NCBI RefSeq assembly: GCF_031127815.1
Contig: NZ_JARXHY010000001.1
Coordinates: 496,001 to 560,000, forward strand
Origin: Pelagicoccus sp. SDUM812003
Lineage (GTDB): Bacteria; Verrucomicrobiota; Verrucomicrobiia; Opitutales; Opitutaceae
Length of the DNA: 64,000 bases
Direction of reading: 5' to 3'
Shown here: positions 43,328-53,980 of the stretch, piece by piece
Numbering within the stretch: the first letter of the stretch is position 1
Layout of the letters: every line of letters starts with the position of its first letter
Notes under the pieces: generated by a model
Told to the model about the DNA's origin: nothing
What the model saw: the letters and a program-made list of their open reading frames with translations, nothing else
Databases searched by the model: none
Program-made: the position numbers and the translations under genes

Positions 43328-44608
43328 CTAGCCGAGAAGTCGGAGGGCGATTTGCGAGGACTGATTCGCTTGGCTGAGCATCGAAGCTCCGGCTTGAACC
43401 AGAATGTTGGCACGGGCGAGAGCGGTCGACTCCTGGGCGACATCGACGTCGGTGATGCGACTGTTGGCAGCCTCCAGGTTGCTCATGTTTATGGTTAGCA
43501 TTTCGTCGGCGAACTGCAGGCGCGATTGCTGGGCCCCGTTGTCGGCTCGAAGCGTGGCGACGTCCTGGATGGCCCCTTTGATCTCGTCGATGGAGACGTT
43601 GGCAAGACCGCTGGCGTCCCGCACCGAGGAGGTGTTCGAGGTCGAGGTGGTGGTAGTGGTTTCGCTGGTCGCGTTGAAGTTCGAGACGTAGGTGGTCGTG
43701 AAGTAGTCGTTGAGCAGTCCAATCTTTCCGGATGTGGGAACGCCGCTGGTGGTGGCGAAGGCGGTGGATGAGCCATCTACATAGGTTTCAGTCCCGCCGT
43801 TTCCGTCGAAAACGACTCTAAACGAGTGCGCGTTGGTATCGGAGAAATCGTATTCGAAAACGGAAACGCCACCCATTTCCAGTTCGATTTCGCTGTTGTT
43901 GGGAGATTGGGAATTGAAGGTGACTTCGAAGGCACCGCTGAAGGTTTGATTGCTTTCCACCAGGGCATCGTCCGGTCCGGCGTCGCCGATCAGAGTGAGC
44001 TGGCCGCCAGAGGCCGATGCGGTGTGGTTGCCTGTGCTGGCGTCGGTCCAGTTGCTCAGATCAGAAAAGTTGTCGCTCAGCAGCGTGGTGGCGCTGGTGG
44101 AGGTGGTCGTCGTCGTGCCGAACAGCTCCGCTCCGCCCAAGGACACCTTGTTTTCCAGATTCTCGCCGCCGACTCCGATGCTCATGGAGCTGGAGCTGAA
44201 GAGGGAGATCCCGTTGAACGTCTCGTCCGCCAGGCTGCTCAGCTGAGTTTGCAGCTCGCTGAACTCTCGGTCGTAGTTGGCTAGGTCGGTGGCGTTCTTG
44301 GTCTGGTCCCCGTAGAGCGTTTTGAGCTCGCTCATGCGATTGAGGATCTTGCTGGCGCTTTCCAAAGCCCCGTCCTGGGTTTGCAAATACGAGATGGCGT
44401 TTCCGACGTTGGTTCGGGCCTGGGCTTGGCGGTGTGTCGCGGCCTTCATTTTCATGGAGACGGCCAGGCCGCCCGCGTCGTCGGAGGGGTTGACGATCTT
44501 CGAACCGCTGGAGAGCCGATTGAGGCTTTGGTTGAGAAGCTGGTTGGACCGCGAGAGGTTGATCGCAGCGCTGGTCGCTGCCGAATTGGTGTTGATTGTG
44601 ATTGGCAT
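43328..44608 (-). CDS. fliC: Flagellin with lectin-like central insert
   Basis: A 426-residue flagellin. The conserved N-terminal D0/D1 (1-155; ITINTNSAATSAAINLSRSN, then NRLSSGSKIVNPSDDAGGLA) and C-terminal D1/D0 (335-426; ILVQAGASMLSQANQSSQIALRLLG) are complete. Between them lies a beta-rich module (about 176-315; LLSDNFSDLSNW, ASGGQLTL, SFRVVFDGNGG, TYVDGSS, GKIGLLN) with the features of a concanavalin/LamG-type domain. It is bordered on both sides by a TTTTTSTS linker (165-172 and 317-324). No other flagellar gene is nearby. The leader has CsrA-type sites (separate entry). Confidence 0.93.
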   Translation of the reverse strand: MPITINTNSAATSAAINLSRSNQLLNQSLNRLSSGSKIVNPSDDAGGLAVSMKMKAATHRQAQARTNVGNAISYLQTQDGALESASKILNRMSELKTLYGDQTKNATDLANYDREFSELQTQLSSLADETFNGISLFSSSSMSIGVGGENLENKVSLGGAELFGTTTTTSTSATTLLSDNFSDLSNWTDASTGNHTASASGGQLTLIGDAGPDDALVESNQTFSGAFEVTFNSQSPNNSEIELEMGGVSVFEYDFSDTNAHSFRVVFDGNGGTETYVDGSSTAFATTSGVPTSGKIGLLNDYFTTTYVSNFNATSETTTTTSTSNTSSVRDASGLANVSIDEIKGAIQDVATLRADNGAQQSRLQFADEMLTINMSNLEAANSRITDVDVAQESTALARANILVQAGASMLSQANQSSQIALRLLG

Positions 44609-44610
44609 TT

Positions 44611-44645
44611 CCGTCCGTGAAAAAGGGGCCAACGTCCGTGTTGGC
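44611..44645 (-). promoter_or_regulatory. Flagellin mRNA leader with two ACGGAC sites (CsrA-type)
   Basis: On the minus strand GCCAAC-ACGGAC-GTTGGC (44645 to 44628) forms a 6-bp hairpin whose 6-base loop is ACGGAC. A second ACGGAC (44618 to 44613) continues as GGAA into the ATG and includes the Shine-Dalgarno GGA. A loop-exposed ANGGA plus another covering the ribosome site is the standard arrangement for CsrA repression, as in Bacillus subtilis hag. Confidence 0.6.
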
Positions 44646-44830
44646 GATTAGGCGTTGTCGGTGGCCGGCCGAGGGAAATGCAGGTGTATCCCTTAGCTGG
44701 TTGGGTTCGACAGGGCATTTACTACGGACGTTACTCACGGGGCTTTAGGGGAAAAGATGCATGGTATAAGAAAAACTCATCCTGGGTCGTTGTGTCGGGA
44801 CGCCCTTCTTTGGTGGGGGGCGGGCATGAA

Positions 44831-44861
44831 AATGCCTCGGGGCTGGGAGCTCCGAGGCATT
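44831..44861 (-). terminator. Terminator-like hairpin after katG
   Basis: AATGCCTCGG (44831-44840) and CCGAGGCATT (44852-44861) are perfect 10-bp inverted arms with an 11-base loop, 33 bp after the katG stop on the minus strand. The following T-run is weak, so it may stabilise the transcript end as much as terminate it. Confidence 0.65.
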
Positions 44862-44893
44862 GCGTCGTGCGATCGCTAGGCGGCGGCCGCGGG

Positions 44894-47477
<2,584 letters not shown>

Positions 47478-48212
47478 TCAGTCGCAGCGTCGCGGCAGCC
47501 AGGCCACCACAGGAAGGTCCTGCGCGAAGAGGACGCTAGGGTGCTGCCCTCCGATTTCGAAGGGCGCCAGCATGGTGTTGCGTTCGATCTCAAATTCCCC
47601 GATATGCAGGGGCCACGGCGGATGTTGGACTTCGGCTCGAAACAGATTTCCGTTTCGGCTGGCCGCATAGAAGCAGTAGCGCTCGGTCGCCCAGCGTTCG
47701 AAGCTGTCCGCTCGGGCCTCGAAGGGGGAGCTCGGACCGTAGCCTCCGTCGAAGACGCGGTCCGGGCGCGTCGACTGGTAGCGGGTTTGGCCCGAACTGG
47801 TGGAGGAAACCTGCATGGTGGCTCGAAAGTAGGGCAGATGAAAGAAGGCGCGGGCGAGCCAGACCGGCAGACGATGAGGCACGTCGAGCGAGAAGAACCA
47901 AACGCCGGGCTTGCCGCCGTGGCGCACGTAAGTGCGCACGTTGATCTCGGGGAAGTCGCTGATGCCTTTGGGCTTTGGCATGCCGCGTGGCCCGACGCCG
48001 GTCATTTCGAAAGGAACGATCGCGATCCAGGCGGAACCGTCGAAGGTGTCGATCTCGAGGCTTTTGGGTATGCGTTCGCGTATCGAGCTGATGGATACTT
48101 CCCAGTGTAGAAAGAGCAGGTTGCGCCATCTCTGCTCGAGCATCCAGGGGCCGTTGGGTACGGGCCAGGGGCGGTGGTTTCGTTCGCGAAGGGCGGGATG
48201 CATCGAAGGCAT
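47478..48212 (-). CDS. DUF2071 (YqjF-like) protein
   Basis: A 244-residue protein matching DUF2071/YqjF: MLEQRWRNLLFLHWEVSISSIRERIP at the start, AWIAIVPFEMTGVGPRGMP in the middle, and INVRTYVRHGGKPGVWFFSLD. The fold is an acetoacetate-decarboxylase-like beta barrel; function is unknown. The start lies 6 bp after the stop of a small membrane protein gene, so the two are co-transcribed. A nearby in-frame ATG (48203) is an alternative start. Confidence 0.85.
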   Translation of the reverse strand: MPSMHPALRERNHRPWPVPNGPWMLEQRWRNLLFLHWEVSISSIRERIPKSLEIDTFDGSAWIAIVPFEMTGVGPRGMPKPKGISDFPEINVRTYVRHGGKPGVWFFSLDVPHRLPVWLARAFFHLPYFRATMQVSSTSSGQTRYQSTRPDRVFDGGYGPSSPFEARADSFERWATERYCFYAASRNGNLFRAEVQHPPWPLHIGEFEIERNTMLAPFEIGGQHPSVLFAQDLPVVAWLPRRCD

Positions 48213-48218
48213 GGAAGG

Positions 48219-48641
48219 CTAGAGCGCGAAGAGCAGGCGCAAGGCGATGACGCTCCAAAGACCGACTCGAAGCCAGTTTAGGCGCAGGAGACTTTCGATG
48301 GTTTCGCTGCGCTTTCCGCTTCGCTGTAGCGCGCGATGCAGGGGAACGAATCGAGAGAAGGTGACCACCCAAGTCGCCGCCACCAGAGCGACATAGCTGG
48401 TCGAGTGGACGCTTTTCGTCAGGCCGAGCGAGATCAGGGCGAGGGCGAGTTGGGCGACCATGAGCGGCCCGGCGATGAAGCCTTGGGCGTTGGTGTACCT
48501 CGCGTGCCAAGCTGCGAAGTTCGTTTTTTCGATGTATCGAAAAGATGGATAAACCACAAGTTGCACCAGCCAGATTAGCACGCACAGGCCGAAGTCGACT
48601 GCATAGGAAACGATGAAAAGCGGCGAGTGGCTAGGATTCAT
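48219..48641 (-). CDS. Four-helix integral membrane protein, unknown
   Basis: A 140-residue protein with four transmembrane helices (about 8-33, 52-73, 78-97 and 118-140). The first helix is followed by VVYPSFRYIEKTNFAAWHARYT, a motif of the DUF1772-like small membrane proteins. It is the first gene of a two-gene operon with the DUF2071 protein (6-bp gap), and such pairs occur in other genomes. Function unknown. Confidence 0.75.
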   Translation of the reverse strand: MNPSHSPLFIVSYAVDFGLCVLIWLVQLVVYPSFRYIEKTNFAAWHARYTNAQGFIAGPLMVAQLALALISLGLTKSVHSTSYVALVAATWVVTFSRFVPLHRALQRSGKRSETIESLLRLNWLRVGLWSVIALRLLFAL

Positions 48642-48694
48642 TCAAAGCTATCGACTCGCCGCGTTCATTGTTCAGAAAGCAGTTGCTCGGGCGT

Positions 48695-49141
48695 CTATTT
48701 GACGACGATGGTTCCTTTCATGAGGGCCCAATGACCGGGAAAGGAGCAGATGAATGGGTATTCGCCAGGGCTGTCGAAAGTGTAGGTCACGGTATCGGTT
48801 TCGCCCGGACCTAGAAGCTTGGTGTGGGCGAGCACGCTGGATGCGTGGGGTGCTTCCTGGGGGATGTATTCGTTTCCCGCAGCCCCCACCGCTGCATTGC
48901 CGAACGCTGCCACGTCGGTACCGGGCTTGAGAATCACCAGATTGTGACCCATGGCCGCTTTAGGCAGCTTGCCGACGTTGTGCAGCACGATGGTCAGCGG
49001 CTCGCCGGCGCTCGCTTCGATTTGCGAAACGTCGAAGCGCATGGTGTCGTCGGCGTTCACGGTAACCTCTTTGGCCGCATAGGCAAATGTAGTTGAAGCG
49101 AGAATACAAAGTAAGGTTAGGAGTCTGTTGAAGTATTTCAT
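48695..49141 (-). CDS. Azurin-type periplasmic blue copper protein
   Basis: A 148-residue precursor: signal peptide to about residue 22 (FAYAA), then a mature azurin. The type 1 copper ligands are H66 (MGHNLVI), C132 (FICSFPGHW), H137 and M141 (ALMKG). The insert KPGTDVAAFGNAAVGAAGNEYIP is typical of azurins. It carries electrons in the periplasm, for example to a peroxidase or terminal oxidase. It is monocistronic with no respiratory genes nearby. Confidence 0.95.
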   Translation of the reverse strand: MKYFNRLLTLLCILASTTFAYAAKEVTVNADDTMRFDVSQIEASAGEPLTIVLHNVGKLPKAAMGHNLVILKPGTDVAAFGNAAVGAAGNEYIPQEAPHASSVLAHTKLLGPGETDTVTYTFDSPGEYPFICSFPGHWALMKGTIVVK

Positions 49142-49409
49142 TGGCTGTTGGCTTTGAGTGTTCCTAGGGCATACGGTCCGACGATGGGAATCGATTGAAC
49201 TGCCGGCTTGGGTATTAGTTAAGCTGAAGGCGTAGATTAGGAACGGACGCTTCTCGAAGGCAATCGATCCGCACTCTTCTGGGGGGTATCCCGTAGCATA
49301 GCTGGTCGATCCGCGTCTCGCGATTCGTCAGTCGCTGAAACGAAGAGCGTCTCGCAGTGCCAGGGCGCAGCCCACGATCGAAGGCGATTTCACTTTTCGT
49401 CAGCTTTCG

Positions 49410-50375
49410 CTACTCGGTGGCGATCTGGTCGAGGCAGGCGGCGATTTTGGGAACTTGGTTGATGCCGCTGGTCCACTGCGAGGGCAGGTCGGGGTAGTCG
49501 CCGTTGGCTGCGATGAGCAGGGCGAGCAGCATGCCGCGGGCGGAACTGTCGCCGCCGACCAGGGCGTTTTCTTTCATCATTTTCTCCGCATCGCGCTCGA
49601 AGGCGAGGGCGAGCCAGATGGTCAAGGGGAGGGCTTTGGACACGTCGCAGCTTTGCCCGAAGCCCAGCGCGGCCTGCTCGGGCGTCGCGTAGTTCGCTGC
49701 CGTTGCCTGCTCGTAGAGGTCCGCGATATCCGAGTCGTAGTCGGTCGAAGTCGCTGCAGCGGCAAACGCCTGCGAAAAGCCCTGCCCATTGCGGATCCTC
49801 CATGTGGCGCGTGTGAAAAACTCTGCTGCGTCGACCACTGTCGGGTCGCAATGAGTGGCTGCGGTCTGTTCTCGAGCAGCTTGGATGACAGTCGGCAGAG
49901 GCGCTTGCGATAGCAGCGAAAGGATCGGAGCGATGCGGGAGGCGCCTGCCAGATCGTGACTCTCGGAGGGGGTTGCTTCACCCGTTTCCTCCCATGCGTC
50001 GAGCACATCCCGCGTGGCGCTGTCGAGGTAGCTTTGCGGTTCGCTTCGCCAAAAGGTCAGCCAGTCTCTCATCCAGGCGTCCTTGTTCCAGGTTTCTTCG
50101 CCCGAGACCGATTCGAGAAGGACCAGCGTCTGGTCCCCGTAGTGGGTGAAGTCTCCTTGCTGCTTGCCGGGGTGGTACTCCGAGCGGGGGGAGTCGAGAC
50201 CTTGCAAGCCGTTTGGATAGAGCTCCTCCATACGGTCCAGGTCGTAGATCCAGTGCGGACCCAGGCAATACGCATCGGCGGCCAACGCAGTGAGGACCAC
50301 GTCTCGAGCGAATGAGGCGGGAAGGCGCGCGATCTGATAGGAGGAAGCGGGTTCGGGCGGTGCGTCGAGAGGCAT
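49410..50375 (-). CDS. ADP-ribosylglycohydrolase-family protein
   Basis: A 321-residue all-helical protein. AADAYCLGPHWIYD near the N-terminus and GGDSSARGMLLALLIAANGD near the C-terminus match the metal-binding regions of the DraG/ARH fold. The C-terminal DxDxxA signature is reduced to DSSA, as in many environmental members with unknown substrates. It has no signal peptide. ATG 50375 (MPLDAPPEPASSYQIARLP) is preferred; the upstream open frame to 50564 is unlike protein. Monocistronic. Confidence 0.8.
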   Translation of the reverse strand: MPLDAPPEPASSYQIARLPASFARDVVLTALAADAYCLGPHWIYDLDRMEELYPNGLQGLDSPRSEYHPGKQQGDFTHYGDQTLVLLESVSGEETWNKDAWMRDWLTFWRSEPQSYLDSATRDVLDAWEETGEATPSESHDLAGASRIAPILSLLSQAPLPTVIQAAREQTAATHCDPTVVDAAEFFTRATWRIRNGQGFSQAFAAAATSTDYDSDIADLYEQATAANYATPEQAALGFGQSCDVSKALPLTIWLALAFERDAEKMMKENALVGGDSSARGMLLALLIAANGDYPDLPSQWTSGINQVPKIAACLDQIATE

Positions 50376-50675
50376 GATCAGTGGCGTTAGGGTGTCGAGG
50401 GTTCGGTCGCTTGAGGCCAGGCACGCAGGATTCGCGCTAGGTGGAGGAGCTTGCTCAAACTTGGTTTGTTCGGTCGCGCGGCAGTGCTTGAATCGAGAGA
50501 TTCGCGTCGAAGCGTTCCGGCTGCGAGGGCTATCGCCGAGTCTTTTAGAAGGTGGGAGGTTCATTCGCTAGGGAATACCCCTCCGCGTCGGGATGAAAAA
50601 TGGGGGCTGCCATTATTCCGGTTTGACCAGCGCTTGGGAATCCCTGTGTATAGCTCTCCCGTCCTGTTGCCTGTC
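50376..50675. other. 300-bp region between divergent genes
   Basis: Promoter region for the glycohydrolase gene (minus) and the small secreted protein (plus). I see no gene and no convincing palindrome or repeat in it; the only notable composition is short G runs around 50565-50620. Confidence 0.35.
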
Positions 50676-51146
50676 ATGAAGCGTCCGTTTTCAAGCTACG
50701 CACCGCTGCTCTTCGTCTTGCTTGTCGCCAACGGTTTCCGTTTGGCAGCTCAGGAGGAAGCGGCGCTGGTCGATCTCGAGGTCTATCAGGAGACCGTGTC
50801 GCAGGAGTTGAGCGGAGCGATCAATACTCTCGACCGCTTTATGATGGCGGGCAAGGAAGGAGACGCCGAGAGGGGAGCGCGCCTGTTGGACATGTATGAA
50901 TCCAGTCCACGCAAAGCGGAAAAGGAGATTGGCGGCTTCTTTGAAGATCGAGTGGACGTTTTCGCCAACTACATCTCGATCGCGAACGATATCTATGGGT
51001 ATGAGATCAAGGAAAACGCGTTTCGCGGGCCGAACATTGAGGTGGAGGGCAGGATCGAGACCGCGGAAGGTTTCACCTCTGAGTTCTCCGCGCGATTGGT
51101 GTTTCGGGATCTGCGTTGGCGTATCCTAAGTCTGGATATCGATTGA
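50676..51146 (+). CDS. Small secreted hypothetical protein
   Basis: A 156-residue exported protein. After a signal peptide (LLFVLLVANGFRLAAQ) comes a helical stretch (about 30-75) and then a beta-rich C-terminus (NIEVEGRIETAEGFTSEFSARLVFRDLRWRILSLDID) like the NTF2-like or DUF4019 class of small periplasmic proteins. The fold assignment is a guess. ATG 50676 follows from the signal peptide. Monocistronic. Confidence 0.7.
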   Translation: MKRPFSSYAPLLFVLLVANGFRLAAQEEAALVDLEVYQETVSQELSGAINTLDRFMMAGKEGDAERGARLLDMYESSPRKAEKEIGGFFEDRVDVFANYISIANDIYGYEIKENAFRGPNIEVEGRIETAEGFTSEFSARLVFRDLRWRILSLDID

Positions 51147-51193
51147 GCTTCTCAAGGTCGGAGGATCGCCTCGTCCCGCGGAAAGCGCCCGCG

Positions 51194-51232
51194 AAAACGA
51201 AAAAGCGACAGAGTCGCGATAGACTCTGCCGC
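51194..51232 (-). terminator. Intrinsic terminator of the beta-barrel gene
   Basis: CAGAGTC (51209-51215) and GACTCTG (51222-51228) form a stem extended to 51205/51232 with one mismatch. On the minus strand it is followed by TTTTTCGTTTT. It sits 27 bp after the stop of the gene at 51259. Confidence 0.85.
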
Positions 51233-51258
51233 TGAAGTGAGAAAGCTGCTGTGGACGA

Positions 51259-52038
51259 TTAGAACCTAAACTTGCCGCCGAGACTGATTCCGTCCGAGTC
51301 GTTGGCGTTCTTGATGAAGCTGTGGTTGTACGAAACGTTCAGGGCTAGGTTTGGCCTCACGTAGTGGGTGGCGCTCAGGACCGTGTCGTAGTCGGCGAAC
51401 CTGTCCGTAGTGGTTGTTCCGATACCGAGACCGGTGCGAGCGGTGTGGTAGTAGGTGGCCAGCGCGTTGAGCGTCCAGTCGCCGTCGTCGCCATCGTTGG
51501 ACCAGCCGAAGCCGCCGTCGAGAACGAGCCAGCGATCATTCTGCAGGCTGAACATGCGCTTGGAGTTCAGTCCGTAGGACCAGGCTCTGTCGTCGGCGAT
51601 GTCGGCCATGGAAACTTCCGCTCCCACCGAGAATCCCTGTTTGAGGAAGTAGTTGTAGCCCACCAGATAGCTGTCGAACGAGTCGATCGCGTCGGTCGTG
51701 AAGTAGGCCGCGGTGAAGCCGTGCGGGCTTTCAGCGTTCTGGTGCGTGTAGGCGAGACCATAGGAATCTAAATCATCGCCGAATCCCGTGGCGAGGCCAT
51801 ACACCAGGTCCACGTGCCCCACTTGGTTGAAGAAGGGAGCTTCGTCGTAAGGCGTCTTACCGAGGTAGTCGAGGGTTCGTGTGTAAACCGTGACGCCTCC
51901 AAGGTAAAGATCCTCACCCGAAAAATTCGAGTCGAGATTTTCGTAGCCGAGAGTGACCTCAGCTGAATATTCAGCGCTCGCTGGCGACCAGATCGAGCTT
52001 GCAGCAACCGCACACGCGGTCGCAATGGACTTATTCAT
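51259..52038 (-). CDS. Outer-membrane beta-barrel protein, unknown
   Basis: A 259-residue protein with a signal peptide ending near ASA (residue 22) and then alternating amphipathic strands with aromatic girdles (VTLGYENLDSNF, YGLAYTHQN, LATYYHTARTG). It ends in GGKFRF, with the terminal Phe recognised by the BAM assembly machine. About ten to twelve strands are likely. No porin family is recognised. It is monocistronic, with its own terminator, so it is probably well expressed. Confidence 0.8.
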   Translation of the reverse strand: MNKSIATACAVAASSIWSPASAEYSAEVTLGYENLDSNFSGEDLYLGGVTVYTRTLDYLGKTPYDEAPFFNQVGHVDLVYGLATGFGDDLDSYGLAYTHQNAESPHGFTAAYFTTDAIDSFDSYLVGYNYFLKQGFSVGAEVSMADIADDRAWSYGLNSKRMFSLQNDRWLVLDGGFGWSNDGDDGDWTLNALATYYHTARTGLGIGTTTTDRFADYDTVLSATHYVRPNLALNVSYNHSFIKNANDSDGISLGGKFRF

Positions 52039-52199
52039 ACGATTTCTTTTCTAAGAAGCGCACAGTAGCGCTTATGTGTCGAGATTTTGGGTACAGCCAA
52101 TCTTTCATCAAGAAACTTATTTGGGAAAATCTTTGTAAATTCCCTTCGGTTGGCCTGAGAAATGCAAAGGCTTCGTCCGCGGCCTCTCGAGTTTCCAGC

Positions 52200-53306
52200 T
52201 TAGTCGGACGGGTCTTCCAGGGAGTGGGCGAGGGCTTCGATGTCCTCTTCGCCGTGAGCGGCGCTGATGACGATTCGGCTGAGATTGGCCCTTTTCTGGG
52301 CGGGGTAGTCGAACTGGGTGGCTAGGATGCGATGGCGGGATAGCGTCTCGATGTCCCTCGCGTGCCGGATGGAGAAAGCGGCGTGGCCCGGATTGTATTC
52401 GAAATATCGGTTCAAATCTACCTTTGCGGAGAATGATGCGAGGCGTTGCTGAAGAACGGCCGCTTGCGTCTCGTAGAGATCGAGCGCTTCGAGGAAGGTC
52501 CCCAAAGTGGCAGGTGAGCAAGGGGACGCTCCGGCGAAGAAGGGGGTTTGGCGGAGTTGAGAGGTGCGATGTTCCTGGCCGAGAATCACGCCTGCTTGTA
52601 GAGCGAGTCCCTTGTTGAGAGAAGCGCATGCGATAAGCTCGCGCGGATGGAGATGCTTAAGGGCCTGCAGAGAGCCGCGCCCGCCGGGGCCGACCACGCC
52701 GAGTCCGTGCGAGTCGTCCACAACAAGAATCAGATCCTCCATGGGCAATTCATCTAGCATCTTGAAGTCCGGATAGAGCTCTCCGTGGAAATCGATGCTG
52801 TCGACAAGAAGTACGGGCGTTGACCCGGACCGGATCGAGGATTCTAGAGTTGTCGCGAGATGGTGAATACCATTGAAATCGGAGCGAGTGTTTAGCGTTC
52901 GGAGGGCGACATGGGAATTGGGAAGGGCGAATAGCGGGTGTCCCGATCCCTCCAGCGTTTGGCAAAGCAGCTGGCAGGCGAGATAGCCGGACGACAGCGT
53001 GAGCGCGGATTCGTATCCAGTCCATTGAGACAGGACGGATTCGGCCTCATCGAATAGCGGGAACCTGACGTTGGAAAGTCGGGACGCTCCGTAAGAGGCG
53101 CCGAAACGACGGATGTTTCGAATCAGGATTTCCTGATAGTTGGCGTTCGCCTGCAGTCCGAGGTAGGCGGTGCCTCCGAAGTACAGCCATGGATCTCCGT
53201 CGATTTCGACTGTTCTGCTAGGAAACGCGTTTAGCTGGATCGGGTGCACGAAGCGAAGCGCTAGTGGTTGGAAACTAGTTGAACGCTTGATAAAGCGTGT
53301 ATCCAC
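52200..53306 (-). CDS. Alpha-oxoamine synthase (BioF/KBL-like PLP enzyme)
   Basis: A 368-residue fold-type I PLP enzyme. Motifs are the substrate-loop GASYGASRL, SSGYLACQLLC, the ring-stacking region, DSIDFHGELYPD, VVDDSHGLGVVGPGGRGSL with the PLP Asp, and ASLNKGLALQAGVI with the Schiff-base Lys. It condenses an amino acid with an acyl-CoA; 8-amino-7-oxononanoate synthase is the nearest type, but no other biotin genes are present and the protein is a little short. The apparent start is GTG 53306, overlapping the zinc-ribbon gene upstream by 32 bp; a GTG at 53249 would remove the overlap. Confidence 0.82.
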   Translation of the reverse strand: MDTRFIKRSTSFQPLALRFVHPIQLNAFPSRTVEIDGDPWLYFGGTAYLGLQANANYQEILIRNIRRFGASYGASRLSNVRFPLFDEAESVLSQWTGYESALTLSSGYLACQLLCQTLEGSGHPLFALPNSHVALRTLNTRSDFNGIHHLATTLESSIRSGSTPVLLVDSIDFHGELYPDFKMLDELPMEDLILVVDDSHGLGVVGPGGRGSLQALKHLHPRELIACASLNKGLALQAGVILGQEHRTSQLRQTPFFAGASPCSPATLGTFLEALDLYETQAAVLQQRLASFSAKVDLNRYFEYNPGHAAFSIRHARDIETLSRHRILATQFDYPAQKRANLSRIVISAAHGEEDIEALAHSLEDPSD

Positions 53307-53709
53307 AAATCATGACAGCGATCAATGCGGCTGCCAGCCCAGGTCTATCCGGTGGCAAGTCCAAGCCGGCCCGCTTGGCTTTGGCGAGCTCGTCCGGATG
53401 GTATATGCTGGAGCGACAGAATAGAAGGCAGACGAAGAACATGCCGGATATCGCTAGGAAAATGTGCAAAGCGTAGGTGAACGCGATCAACGAATCACCG
53501 CCAAGCTGCGTGGCGCTGGCGCCGAAGATGGAGGCGCAGGCCATCATAGCGAGGGCGAACACGTTGATCGGAGTCTTCGCTTTCATCGCGGCCCGCCAGC
53601 CGCTGGTAGGCTTCGAACTGTTGGATCGGCATGGATATCCGCAATGCGGGCACGCTTCGGCCTTGTCGGACAAGGGTTGGCTGCAGTCGGGACAAGGCTG
53701 GGTAGGCAT
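53275..53709 (-). CDS. Zinc-ribbon membrane protein
   Basis: A 144-residue protein. It begins with a zinc ribbon, CPDC (6-9) and CPHC (20-23), then a basic linker and three hydrophobic helices (about 48-66, 72-100 and 124-141). Such zinc-ribbon/membrane proteins are common and uncharacterised. Its 3' end overlaps the oxoamine synthase start by 32 bp, which suggests coupled translation. Confidence 0.75.
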   Translation of the reverse strand: MPTQPCPDCSQPLSDKAEACPHCGYPCRSNSSKPTSGWRAAMKAKTPINVFALAMMACASIFGASATQLGGDSLIAFTYALHIFLAISGMFFVCLLFCRSSIYHPDELAKAKRAGLDLPPDRPGLAAALIAVMICGYTLYQAFN

Positions 53710-53729
53710 GGAGAGACGGGTTCGTTGGA

Positions 53730-53939
53730 TTAAGGTTGGCAGTTCGTTTGGCGGAGACGCTTCCAATCGTCGGCACGAGAGTGGGCGAGTCGCAGGCCTT
53801 TGGCGAGATCGGAAGCGGCGAGGCTTCGCGCCAGGAGCGATTGATCGAGAAAGTGCCCTTGCAACTCGTCTCTCGAGCGCTGGTGAGCGATTTGCCCGGC
53901 CTCGCCTTTAGTGGTTGCCAATTCGATTCGCGATCGCAT
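53730..53939 (-). CDS. Possible small protein
   Basis: A 69-residue helical, basic open frame (MRSRIELATTKGEAGQIAHQ onward) 20 bp upstream of the zinc-ribbon gene in the same direction. The third-position base use is like that of neighbouring genes, but there is no ribosome site and no family resemblance. It may be the first gene of a three-gene unit, or chance. Confidence 0.33.
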   Translation of the reverse strand: MRSRIELATTKGEAGQIAHQRSRDELQGHFLDQSLLARSLAASDLAKGLRLAHSRADDWKRLRQTNCQP

Positions 53940-53980
53940 TAGAGCTATCATCATCAAATGCTCGATAGGAGGGAAAACGA

